A DNA stretch of 64,000 nucleotides, from positions 124,001 through 188,000 of the forward strand of contig CANNFT010000004.1 of the NCBI GenBank assembly GCA_947503895.1, in the 5' to 3' direction. Origin of the DNA: an uncultured Saccharospirillaceae bacterium (GTDB lineage: Bacteria > Pseudomonadota > Gammaproteobacteria > Pseudomonadales > Oceanobacteraceae). A model generated the notes under the pieces. That model was not told the DNA's origin. It made no database searches and saw only the letters and a list, made by a program, of their open reading frames with translations. Every line of letters begins with the position of its first letter. Within the stretch, counting starts at the first letter, position 1. A program made the translations under genes and the position numbers. Positions 36,135-44,590 of the stretch are shown one piece after another.

Positions 36135-36860
36135 ATGATCAGGAAATCGTGGTTGCCCGTCTGTATTGCGATGTTATTGGCGAGTGTCCAATCTCATGCA
36201 ACAGACGAAGTGTACGATGAAGTGTGTGTGTGCAAAGACCCATATAGCGGCGGGCGTAGTGTACCGGTATTAATTCGCGACTTTAAAAAGTCCCATCCTG
36301 ATTTTGAATCATTTACGGGGAATAGCGCGAATAAAAATATCGTTGAACCGATATTGGGTTTAGATGGACGCCCCGTATACAGCAATAGAGATCGAAAATC
36401 GACCAGCGGCAAAGAAAATTTTGACCAGTGGTTTCGTGATGTGCCAGGCGTAAACATGAACTTCCCTATGAGCTTAGAGTTGACCGAAACGGAGCCGGGT
36501 CTCTGGTCATACTACAATAAAAACTTTTTTCCGATTGATGATAAAGGCTGGGGTCATGAAGGCTTCCCACGGAATTATCACTTCACAATGGAAATGCATA
36601 TGAAGTTTTTATACAAAGGGGGTGAATCATTTACCTTTAGAGGGGATGATGATTTATGGGTTTACATCAATGATCGATTAGCCATTAACTTAGGGGGCAC
36701 CCACCCCATGCTAGAGGCCACCATTAATTTGGACAGGCTTGCTGATAAGCTTGGCATTACACCGGGCGAGTTTTACAAATTTGACCTGTTCTTTGCTGAG
36801 CGCCATTATGATAAATCTCGGTTCATGTTTCAAACGACTATCGACTTAGAATGTTTATAA
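36135..36860 (+). CDS. Exported fibro-slime domain protein
   Basis: The start is set at ATG 36135 (MIRKSWLPVCIAMLL) with GGAG at good spacing; an upstream GTG-type start at 36102 would bury the signal peptide. After cleavage near QSHA the 240-residue protein matches the fibro-slime/PA14-like pattern: VPVLIRDFKKSHPDFESF, FDQWFRDVPGVNM, the GESFTFRGDDDLWVYINDR core and NLGGTHPMLEATINLD. The domain is known from Fibrobacter and Myxobacteria surface proteins and is thought to bind carbohydrate or take part in adhesion. Two Cys near the N-terminus (VCVCKDP) are notable. It appears monocistronic with a terminator downstream. Confidence 0.85.
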   Translation: MIRKSWLPVCIAMLLASVQSHATDEVYDEVCVCKDPYSGGRSVPVLIRDFKKSHPDFESFTGNSANKNIVEPILGLDGRPVYSNRDRKSTSGKENFDQWFRDVPGVNMNFPMSLELTETEPGLWSYYNKNFFPIDDKGWGHEGFPRNYHFTMEMHMKFLYKGGESFTFRGDDDLWVYINDRLAINLGGTHPMLEATINLDRLADKLGITPGEFYKFDLFFAERHYDKSRFMFQTTIDLECL

Positions 36861-36970
36861 TCATTCAATGGTATGATTCAGTTAAAGTGTATAAAGATTT
36901 TATCCTAGTGTTTATGTCAGCCGTTAAAAGCCCTTGTGACGGGTAGGTAGAACGTAAAATACTATGAGAT

Positions 36971-37001
36971 AAAGAGGCCGTTTATTCGGCCTCTTTTTTT
37001 T
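36971..37001. terminator. Bidirectional terminator
   Basis: GAGGCCG (36974-36980) and CGGCCTC (36987-36993) form a stem extended by A-U pairs, with T8 to the right and A3 to the left. It lies between the convergent fibro-slime and binding-protein genes. Confidence 0.9.
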
Positions 37002-37034
37002 GTGCTCACGAAGGTTTAATTGGCAATAAAGTCG

Positions 37035-37772
37035 TTATTTATAGGCGCCACTTCGGTTTTCATCAACGTATTTTTGATAGCGGCCATCGGCAACCAGTTT
37101 TTTAAGACCTTTATTAAATTTTTCAACCAGCGCTGCACCGTTAGGCGCTTTCTTCGAAATAATGACCGAATATTGTCGAGTCATTAGGGGCTTCGGATGT
37201 GCAATAATCTCATCCTTTAATCCAATATTGGTAATCGTTTCATAGCCGACTTCCGTGTCCTCTAGCACAATATCGATTCTGCCTGCACTGAGCTTTTTGT
37301 AGTTTGCTTTGTCGTCTGGGATTCGATCTAATTTAACAACCCCTTGTTTTTCGAGTTCCTCTATTCCGTACGCGTAGCCTACAACACCACCAATTTTATA
37401 TTTACCGAGATCTTCGGGTTTGTTCCACTCAATGGCTTTACCCTTTTTGTGGAATATGCCTGTCCCTAATTCAGCCACTGTGTCTGAAAATAAAAAGTCG
37501 GCTGCACGTTCATCATTAATTCCCCAGATAATCGAACCCTGATATTTACCGATTTTAGCTTCCTCATAAGCCCGCTTCCAAGGTAAAAAAACGTACTGGA
37601 CTTCTACCCCTTCTTCCGCAAACGCCTCTTTGACAACCCTAGATATGTAGCCGTAATGCTTTAGTTTTTCAGACATGTATGGCGCCCACTCACCATTGGT
37701 GAGCGTAATTTTCTCAGCAGCGGCGAATTGACTAACAATGATTAGGACCAAAAAGGTAATCAGAACTTTCAT
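37035..37772 (-). CDS. Periplasmic solute-binding protein (SBP_bac_3 family)
   Basis: The start is set at ATG 37772 (MKVLITFLVLIIVSQFAAA), with GGAG upstream; ATG-like start at 37784 is four codons earlier. Cleavage is predicted before EKITL. The 245-residue protein follows the family-3 pattern seen in stand-alone gammaproteobacterial members (LTNGEWAPYMSEKLKHYGYI, FLPWKRAYEEAKIGKYQGS, GGVVGYAYGIEEL, AGRIDIVLEDTEVGYE). No permease or ATPase gene is adjacent, so an ABC-transport role is unproven. Confidence 0.88.
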   Translation of the reverse strand: MKVLITFLVLIIVSQFAAAEKITLTNGEWAPYMSEKLKHYGYISRVVKEAFAEEGVEVQYVFLPWKRAYEEAKIGKYQGSIIWGINDERAADFLFSDTVAELGTGIFHKKGKAIEWNKPEDLGKYKIGGVVGYAYGIEELEKQGVVKLDRIPDDKANYKKLSAGRIDIVLEDTEVGYETITNIGLKDEIIAHPKPLMTRQYSVIISKKAPNGAALVEKFNKGLKKLVADGRYQKYVDENRSGAYK

Positions 37773-38148
37773 AGTCTTCTCCAAGGAATAACCCTGAGTA
37801 CCGAGTACTCAAGTGACATTAGTAGCCTGGACATGTTTTTTAGTTGATTAAATAGCCGTGTGAATAGATTAACGTCAGCGTAAACCTATAACCATTAACC
37901 GCACTATAAAAGTCAGTATAGAAAAATATTTATGTAATGAAAGGCATCGCGGGGTGATCAGCGTACCATGATAAATAACCGCTGTTCTGTATCAGGATCA
38001 TTCGCCATTAGAGGCACCGACAAAGGATTGGCGCTTAGGTAATCAAGTAGATGGCTGATTCCAGAATAGTCGGAATAATGGCATTCACTAATTTAGCTGA
38101 AGGGGGGAAACTGATAATAAAATGATTCAGTTGATGACTTATAAAGAT

Positions 38149-38173
38149 AAAAAAGAGGGGCCTAAAAGGCCCC
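38149..38173 (-). terminator. Minus-strand terminator
   Basis: GGGGCC (38157-38162) and GGCCCC (38168-38173) form a strong stem. Six A at 38149-38154 provide the U run on the minus strand, about 290 bp beyond the AraC gene. Confidence 0.75.
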
Positions 38174-38385
38174 TAGGTAAGGGTCGCTACTGTTTAACCC
38201 ACACAAAATCGTAAATTTGGACTGAATATTAATATTATTCTGCCAACCCTTCTATGAGGCATGGTTCAGAATAAAGTCATACTTAATTCGTAAGATATGA
38301 CGTATCTTATCTCATTCAGCGTCAAAATCTTTTACGACCTCGTGCCACTATGCGCTTTTTTTTAATCTTTTTTGTTTCATGCTCC

Positions 38386-38421
38386 ACCTATGGCAATCGT
38401 CTAAAGATGATTGCCATAGGT
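38386..38421. repeat. 13-bp perfect inverted repeat after the AraC-type gene
   Basis: ACCTATGGCAATC (38386-38398) and its exact complement (38409-38421) enclose a 10-base loop. No U run follows on either strand, so it is not a standard terminator; it could stabilise the 3' end of the AraC transcript. Confidence 0.8.
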
Positions 38422-38465
38422 TAAATAGAAGCTTGTGGGGTATTACAGAGGAAGAAGCAGCACAA

Positions 38466-39518
38466 TTATACCTCTGTATTAGAGGTACCTTTAATATCGG
38501 CTCGAGGTGTCGAATTATACCAACGACGGTAGGCGGCATAAAAAGCGGTGATATTTGAATACCCCAATAGGAAAGCAACGTCTTCTAGGGGGTAGCAGTC
38601 ACGTTCGATATAGTCTTTCGCTAGACGTTGACGCACAGATTCAAGTAGCTTCTTAAATGTCGTATTTTCTTCGCTAAGTTTACGCTGGAAAGTGCGTAAG
38701 CTCATATCTAGAGCCTCCGCAATTTCTTCACGAAGAGGTTGTCCAAAAGGCAATAGAGATGCGATACACTGTGCGACTACCTCACTGTGGGTTAGCTTTC
38801 CATCTAGTCGCGCGTTTTCTAATTCGCAGGCAACGATATCATTGATGGATTTATCAACGGGCGTTAATCGAATATTGAGCCACTCGTTCAATATGAGTAT
38901 GCCCGTTACATTTTGGTTAAAGTGTACCGGAATATGATTAAAAGCTTTATCGTACTTTTCTATACATGCATTAGGGCAGTCATGTTCAAATAAAACACCT
39001 ACGAAGTCGGTCGCAAAATTCTGTGTTTCTGGATAGCGAGATTTTAAAAAAAATTGCGTCGCATTTTTAACAAATAGCATAGATGCATCTATTTGATGAT
39101 AAGTAATGTCTTCTAGCTGAGTGGGCACCATTTTCAAAATATGGGTATGCTCATCATAAGGTTCGAGCGAAAAATCAGCGAGCTCACTGGTAATGCGTGA
39201 CAGCCGTATATTTTGAACAAGAAAATTTCTTACATCTGGCGCAATGCCGACTTTTCTCACTAGGTTGGATGATATTGCAAATGGCACCTTTGACACCCAT
39301 GTTAATCCGAACGTTGGATCATTGGATTCCTTTGCGGTCATTCTAAAAAAAGCAGTGGCAGCACTCAGAGGTACACGATATTCGGGGTCGTCTAGGCGTT
39401 TCTGAGTCACGCCAAATCGCAGGCGATAATAGTCGTAATCAAATTGGCCACACAGCTTCTCATAGACTTCTATGTGACGCTTGAATTGGTAGGTTGAAAT
39501 TGTAGGTGCTTTTTCCAC
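38466..39518 (-). CDS. AraC-family regulator with Arabinose_bd-type N-terminal domain
   Basis: A 350-residue regulator. The N-terminal 240 residues match the type found in OruR/ArgR-like and virulence-type AraC proteins (LSAATAFFRMTAKESNDPTF, a segment with GIAPDVRNFL). The C-terminal HTH pair is clear: SLRTFQRKLSEENTTFKKLL, RQRLAKDYIERDCYPLEDVA and GYSNITAFYAAYRRWYNSTP. Signal and targets are unknown. No divergent gene is directly upstream; a gene-poor region lies there. Confidence 0.9.
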   Translation of the reverse strand: MEKAPTISTYQFKRHIEVYEKLCGQFDYDYYRLRFGVTQKRLDDPEYRVPLSAATAFFRMTAKESNDPTFGLTWVSKVPFAISSNLVRKVGIAPDVRNFLVQNIRLSRITSELADFSLEPYDEHTHILKMVPTQLEDITYHQIDASMLFVKNATQFFLKSRYPETQNFATDFVGVLFEHDCPNACIEKYDKAFNHIPVHFNQNVTGILILNEWLNIRLTPVDKSINDIVACELENARLDGKLTHSEVVAQCIASLLPFGQPLREEIAEALDMSLRTFQRKLSEENTTFKKLLESVRQRLAKDYIERDCYPLEDVAFLLGYSNITAFYAAYRRWYNSTPRADIKGTSNTEV

Positions 39519-41365
39519 GGTATTTACATCATTCCACTTAGGAAAATAAACAAAACCATCCCTCTGTATTGCCTGAGTTCGACAAATTTATTCGCTATTG
39601 GCGACCATCCGAGGTTTTGTATAGCAGTGCTGCTGGAGTGGACGATCATCCCATTCAGCTGTACCTGGCTCGCTTATTATTGCATTATTTTAGAGTGAGT
39701 AGGTCTTTTGCGAATATTTCCCTATTTTTACGTAAATTGCAAATAGCAGTGGGTCAATTTAAATCACACAGCACGTTTCAGTTGCTATTTGTTGGTGAAT
39801 CACAGTGGTCAGCAGGTGTCGCACTGTATTCATTGAAGTGTTATATGCTCATATTGGCGTCCATAAAAAGCCAATAAAGACGGAAAATAGGTCTAAATCT
39901 CAGACTTTCGATCGCCAGAGGGGGTTGCGGATAAGCATCGTTCTTTTTTACTAATGATAATGATTGTCATTAATAATTGGTTTCAAGCAGCGTATGCTTG
40001 CGTTATTTAAATTAGATTAAACTAATGTGGTATTTTTGTGTTGTTGCTCCCAACCATGCTTGGCATAGGCCACACAGGCAGATGGCTTCATTGGGTGAGG
40101 AGCCAATGCCATGCTTACGGATTACAAGTGTTTTTTTACACGATGAAGGGTATGTGACATTCGAAATTTTAAATATCGAAGTCCATTTAATGCCTCAATG
40201 ACGTGACGAATTTTGCAATATTATATGAGCTCATCATCACTGAATATTATGAAATTCAATTGACGCGACACTTTGTTTAATTTAATTGCGCTGCAAGCTG
40301 CTACCATTTTAAAACATGAACACGATCGGGAATTCAATTCAGTAACACTATTTATTTCAATTGACTCTGCCAGTGGCTTTAGTGCAAGGAATAGGGCATA
40401 GAAATATGGCTGGTTATATTAAATAAGCCTCATGCCGAATAAAGTGTTGCAAGATTTCTCTACAGAGCTGAAAGTCATCGTAATGTCCGCCTTTTTTTCT
40501 CGATTTAACTCAGTAGATCTTTAAAAGTACACCCTGCACTACTGTGATTGAGCGGACAGGGTTTAGAGTAAAATGTAAAAGGCATTCTTGAACACGGATA
40601 ACCTCAATCTGGATGGACAGGTTTTATAGTGGCAGAAGCCACCAGTATGAAATCTATAATCCTGACTGTTTATGTAAGATACACATTTGATATTAAGTCA
40701 TGAATATATGCCAATTTCGATGTGTACGAATGGATTAGAGAAGTTGTCCGTTTGATTGACCAAAGTGGGGTCCAATGGCGGAGGCTTAAACAGGCCTATT
40801 TGTGCACAATAAGTGAAGTGCTTGTCGCGTATTGTGTTCCGATCAGCATTTTCATTACAAAAGTTTACACTTCTCTCGTTGGCCCACTTATCGTGGGGTT
40901 AATGAACTTTTAAATTGGCAGATTAATACTAATACTAGAATGATTCCGTGCGGAAACGTGGCTTGGCTCAAGCTTCAAAGATGAAGAATTTTCTATTTAC
41001 AGTGGAGAATTTGATCATAAGAAGTGGAATATTAATGGTACTTTTATCAAGATATTCGGGGGGCATGTTGATGCTGTTTTCATTGATAGGAGACTCGGCT
41101 TTCAGGTTTTTGGCGAAAAATTTCAATTATATGGTTGAAAATTGTCCAAATTCTAAATTTATTACGAGAATAAATGTGAATTTATCTTCCATTTCATTGA
41201 CATGATAGCCTCAATCCTTATAGTGCCTAGTCCACAGTGCAGCCAAGCTTCACTCACTCCCTGTAAATGATCAATTGTTTTAAATCTGAACAAGGTTTCA
41301 GGTGCTATCTGGCTGCATGACGTCATTAGTAAATTGATTGAGTATAGGTTTTAACAAGGTTTTTT
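39519..41365. other. Gene-poor region of about 1.85 kb with a Fur box and possible gene relics
   Basis: No convincing gene is visible on either strand. A strong Fur-type box lies at 39953-39974. In one frame at about 40933-41118 the translation reads protein-like for some 60 residues (FRAETWLGSSFKDEEFSIYS and onward to FGEKFQLYG) before a stop. It has no start context and could be a decayed gene; another short open frame at 40722-40913 is equally unsupported. The rest is AT-rich and unremarkable apart from a structured stretch at 40050-40138 ending in seven T. Confidence 0.5.
39953..39974. promoter_or_regulatory. Strong Fur box without an evident target gene
   Basis: GATAATGATTGTCATTAAT (39956-39974) matches the Fur 19-bp consensus at about 15 positions. 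On the minus strand it overlaps a promoter-like pair TTGAAA (39981-39986) and CATTAT (39957-39962) at 18-bp spacing. No coding gene follows at normal distance on either strand. Confidence 0.7.
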
Positions 41366-41758
41366 ATGCGTTATTTCATCGCTCTTCGCCTGAAGCGCAA
41401 ATCTGATGGATTAATAGGGCTGGAAAACATTGGAGCCAAGCTATTGGATTCCAATTACGAACCTAAGGACCCAGCATTCAGAAACATGTTGGAAGGTTTG
41501 GATATTTCACCTAGCGACAACGGCACTTCAGTATTTTGGTTTTTGGTTGAAGATGCTAATCAGTCTCTCGAAGAGTTGATGGCTTTCAATGAAACCGAGG
41601 CAGTTATCTCTTACTCTTGGTTCGAAGAAGAAAAAAATAAAGTGCGTTATTACCGTGGCACGGAATACTTTGATGCAACTTTGGCCCTGGCCGAACAAGT
41701 TCAATTAAAAGATGCTACTCGCACGATTGAATATCAAGTGAAGCGTCGAGCTGCTTAA
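41366..41758 (+). CDS. Small protein of unknown function (130 aa)
   Basis: The ATG has AAGG at suitable spacing and the gene ends in a good terminator, so it is likely real and monocistronic. The soluble product starts MRYFIALRLKRKSDGLIGLE, has a central GTSVFWFLVEDANQSLEELM and ends with basic residues (YQVKRRAA). No signal peptide, membrane helix or known motif was recognised. It is convergent with the lipase-foldase gene. Confidence 0.65.
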   Translation: MRYFIALRLKRKSDGLIGLENIGAKLLDSNYEPKDPAFRNMLEGLDISPSDNGTSVFWFLVEDANQSLEELMAFNETEAVISYSWFEEEKNKVRYYRGTEYFDATLALAEQVQLKDATRTIEYQVKRRAA

Positions 41759-41788
41759 TTTATTGAAAGTTATAATTTGATCTCATTT

Positions 41789-41816
41789 AAGCAGGTATTC
41801 CTATACCTGCTTTTTA
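41789..41816 (+). terminator. Rho-independent terminator
   Basis: AAGCAGGTAT and ATACCTGCTT form a perfect 10-bp stem with a 4-base loop, running into TTT. Confidence 0.88.
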
Positions 41817-41821
41817 TTGGA

Positions 41822-42985
41822 TTACTCGGCAGCTGCCTCCAGTGCATAGTCGTTTGCCATTGTTGGATAAAGTTCAATTTTATCTAGTGATCTAATGCGG
41901 ATTTGCTCTTGTTCAGAGAAGTGTTGCTGACGTAGGTCATTGAGCAGTTGATCCGCTTCTTCAGGGCTTGCTGTTCGTGATAAAATCTCAGTCGCCTCCT
42001 GTCGGTAGCGCGCGACTTTAGTTTTCCACTGCGCTCTGCGTTCATCTAAAGCTCTAAGCATCTCGGCCGCTTCTTTTCCAAATTTTTGGCTGCGCATGGC
42101 TTGAATGTCGTCATCAGTGGCGCCTAGATCACGTTGATGTTGTTCATTTGATCTTAGCGTGGAAATGCGCTTTTCTTGTTCATTTTGTTCTTCAACCCAT
42201 AAAGGCGTTGTCTGATTTAATTCCACCAAAGCGGCTTCTCTTTCGGCGGGTGAGTATTCTGCATTCGCCATTATTTGAGCTTTTGAAATCATATAGAGAT
42301 CGTACTCATCTTCCTGTTGAAAAAATGCCGTGGACGTTTCCTTATCCATGAATTGGCTTCTTGAATGCCATAGCGTTTGTTTTAATTCTAAAGCACGTTC
42401 TAGACTGTATTCAGTGGCATCATGATATCGTTGCGCAAATTCATTTTTAATTTCACCTACGTGGTTTCGATACAAGATATACCCTTCTAACAGCTCAATT
42501 CCACGTTGATACGCCGTGGGTGACGTAGCGTAGAGTTGTGCATACAAATCATATTTGATGCGTTGAATCAGCTCTTCGACGGTTTCTTCACCAATAGCGG
42601 TTAAATAATATTCAAATAGAAATTTGATACGTTCGTCAATCATAAGAGAGCCATCGTCATTGATTCCCAATGGGCTAGGCGGGGCGCTATTTTGAAGCGA
42701 GTAGGGTGGATTATTGAAAAATACCTTTTCTTCATCGGTCAACTCGTTTGGCATCGGGCGATCTCCAGATACCCATTGCTTTATCGCTTCCTGCTGCACC
42801 ACTATCTCAGGTACTGCACTGGTGTTGTGGCGTGTTATTGATTGGACCCTGTCGTCATCCATATCATTCACCACGGAAGCCGTAGGGTTTGTCCAAAAGT
42901 AAGTGGCTACTCCTGCCACCATAATGAATCCGATTGACAGCATGAATTTGTTGCGATTGAACGATTTGAATTTAAGAAAATGCAT
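41822..42985 (-). CDS. lifO: Lipase-specific foldase (Lif)
   Basis: A 387-residue membrane-anchored periplasmic chaperone: N-terminal anchor (FMLSIGFIMVAGVATYFW), an Ala/Pro-containing spacer, then the long helical foldase part. The Lif signature R-x1-2-F-D-Y-F/C-L-S/T-A appears as KFLFEYYLTAIGE, so the usual Arg and Asp are replaced by Lys and Glu. The next family motif, with YLxY and later GPEAA-like region (FGKEAAEMLRALDERRAQWK), is present. It lies immediately downstream of the lipase gene, as usual. It folds the cognate lipase in the periplasm before type II secretion. Other names for the family are lipB, limA and lif. Confidence 0.88.
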   Translation of the reverse strand: MHFLKFKSFNRNKFMLSIGFIMVAGVATYFWTNPTASVVNDMDDDRVQSITRHNTSAVPEIVVQQEAIKQWVSGDRPMPNELTDEEKVFFNNPPYSLQNSAPPSPLGINDDGSLMIDERIKFLFEYYLTAIGEETVEELIQRIKYDLYAQLYATSPTAYQRGIELLEGYILYRNHVGEIKNEFAQRYHDATEYSLERALELKQTLWHSRSQFMDKETSTAFFQQEDEYDLYMISKAQIMANAEYSPAEREAALVELNQTTPLWVEEQNEQEKRISTLRSNEQHQRDLGATDDDIQAMRSQKFGKEAAEMLRALDERRAQWKTKVARYRQEATEILSRTASPEEADQLLNDLRQQHFSEQEQIRIRSLDKIELYPTMANDYALEAAAE

Positions 42986-43105
42986 GCATGATTTCTGTTT
43001 GATTAGGTAGAAACGCTTTTAAACTGAGCGTCACAAAATGCGCTAAGTCCTTCGCTGTGTCATGCATCATGCTCACAGGAAAGACTTAGTTATAGTGTGG
43101 TGTAA

Positions 43106-44095
43106 TTAAAGTCCTGCTTTTTTCAAGCGTCGTGCGTGAGACACATATAGCGGTACAGGACTGGTTGTCCATAGGCCTCTTAAACCAAACATGCCATTAA
43201 TTTCGTCTGCATGGTTTTGCGTGTAGTCGTCGCGAATGACTTTACCCATATGGGAGGAGCAGCGGCCAACTAAACCATCGTTGTCTTCATTATGGAATAC
43301 AGAGCCTAGCGCCAATACTGCATCTGCAGGATCGAGAACATTCGAATTAAAGGTAGGGGAATAAACGCCCGACCACGAATAGTATTTAACGCCGTTAACG
43401 GTATGGTCACCGTCGTTGACGGAGTAATCGGTTTTATATTTAGGCCACCATTTCGAACCGACGTTGACCTTTTTCGCTTTGCGGCAGTCGCTCGAACGAA
43501 TACCTTGCGGAAAGACTTGGTTGTATCGCTGAGCACCTTCCGTATTAAGTGATTCCATTGAGCCTAATGCGTCCACACTTTGCTTTGGATCACCGGTTAA
43601 CACGGCCATAAATTTACCAATCGCATTACCGAGCTTATACGCGGCACCATCAACAGGGGAGTTTTTAATCGCATCCGCCACAGGTGAACCAAAGTGTGGT
43701 GAAGCCACCGATGTGACGGACGCCACTAAGTCTGGGCGAATAGCCGCGACATAGCGAGCTGTGGTGCCGCCTTGGGAGTGCCCAACTAGATTGACTTTTT
43801 TAGCCCCCGTAGCAGCCACTAAATCTTCCACGTATTCCAGCAACACTTCACCACGCTTTTCGTTGCTGTCCCATCCGGGAACTTGCGGGGTGTAAGGCGT
43901 CGCACCCACCTTTTTTAATGCGCTTTTTACGCCATAAAAATAGTCCGCCAGTGCTTTATCAAAGCCGGAGTGGCCATGCACCAATACAATGGGGTATTTA
44001 GTGTTACCGGAGTTATCCGCTGCCATAGACGGAAGTGAAACACTAGAGATAGCAAGGGCCAACGACAATCCAGTCGCTATTTTTTTTAAATTCAT
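43106..44095 (-). CDS. lipA: Secreted triacylglycerol lipase (family I, foldase-dependent)
   Basis: A 329-residue protein with a signal peptide ending SMA|ADN. Alpha/beta-hydrolase features: an oxyanion-side PIVLVHGHSGFD, nucleophile Ser107 in GHSQGG, probable acid Asp in NEDNDGLV and His in QNHADEIN. Two cysteines (SSDCRKA, GRCSSH) are placed to form the conserved disulphide of Pseudomonas-type lipases. The foldase gene follows on the same strand, supporting folding in the periplasm and secretion, most likely by a type II system not seen here. The oxyanion motif has HS where many relatives have a hydrophobic pair. Confidence 0.93.
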   Translation of the reverse strand: MNLKKIATGLSLALAISSVSLPSMAADNSGNTKYPIVLVHGHSGFDKALADYFYGVKSALKKVGATPYTPQVPGWDSNEKRGEVLLEYVEDLVAATGAKKVNLVGHSQGGTTARYVAAIRPDLVASVTSVASPHFGSPVADAIKNSPVDGAAYKLGNAIGKFMAVLTGDPKQSVDALGSMESLNTEGAQRYNQVFPQGIRSSDCRKAKKVNVGSKWWPKYKTDYSVNDGDHTVNGVKYYSWSGVYSPTFNSNVLDPADAVLALGSVFHNEDNDGLVGRCSSHMGKVIRDDYTQNHADEINGMFGLRGLWTTSPVPLYVSHARRLKKAGL

Positions 44096-44590
44096 GATTC
44101 GTTTCCAGTTTTTTTTTATTGTTGTTTTTTTGGGTAAATGTCAGCCGTCACACACAATGGTTGCAAACGGACTTTAATGTTGTGTACCAATCTTCATGTT
44201 GGTTTTAAATTTAATATATGAAGCAGTCATGCAAGCTGCTCAAATATTTCTACCGAAATGGTAACAATACCAGCGACATTGCGTACTCCCCCTTTAGGGG
44301 GATTATGATTCGATAACCTCATGCTTTTTCAATTGAGTAAATCCAATATTTCGTTTAATCGGTGTCATGCTGTGTCGCACAGAAGGGTGAATATTTGTTT
44401 ATTTTTTAAAAGCTGGATGAATTTGATGATTGGATGTCTGAAATTATCATTGAGTGGAAGAATTAGCTGATACTTGTCTACTTTATTGAACACACTTCTA
44501 CAATCGCGGCAGAAGTGTGTCCATTCTTGTTAACCTAAGCAGGCACTGAGAAGGTTGTCTAATACTTCGTTATTCAACGCTTGTCTATTT
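44096..44590. other. Intergenic region upstream of the lipase gene
   Basis: No gene is seen. The part near 44096-44250 should hold the lipase promoter (minus strand). Hairpins are present at 44288-44301 (CCCCC/GGGGG with a 4-base loop) and at 44490-44520 (a 10-bp perfect stem ACACACTTCT/AGAAGTGTGT). The latter lies just past the GMC gene's stop and lacks a clear U run. Confidence 0.6.

Larger units (their letters stand above)
37773..38465. other. Intergenic region with two hairpins
   Basis: No credible gene is seen. The left part contains the promoter of the binding-protein gene. A minus-strand terminator lies at 38149-38173 and a 13-bp perfect inverted repeat at 38386-38421, just beyond the AraC-type gene's stop. 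Confidence 0.6.

Noticed and set aside
39569..39877. 102-codon open frame on the plus strand
   Set aside because: It begins with TTG, lacks a ribosome site, overlaps the likely AraC promoter region and its translation resembles no family.
40722..41205. Two short open frames (63 and 85 codons)
   Set aside because: Both start with GTG without a ribosome site; in the second, another frame looks more protein-like, so neither is a supported gene.
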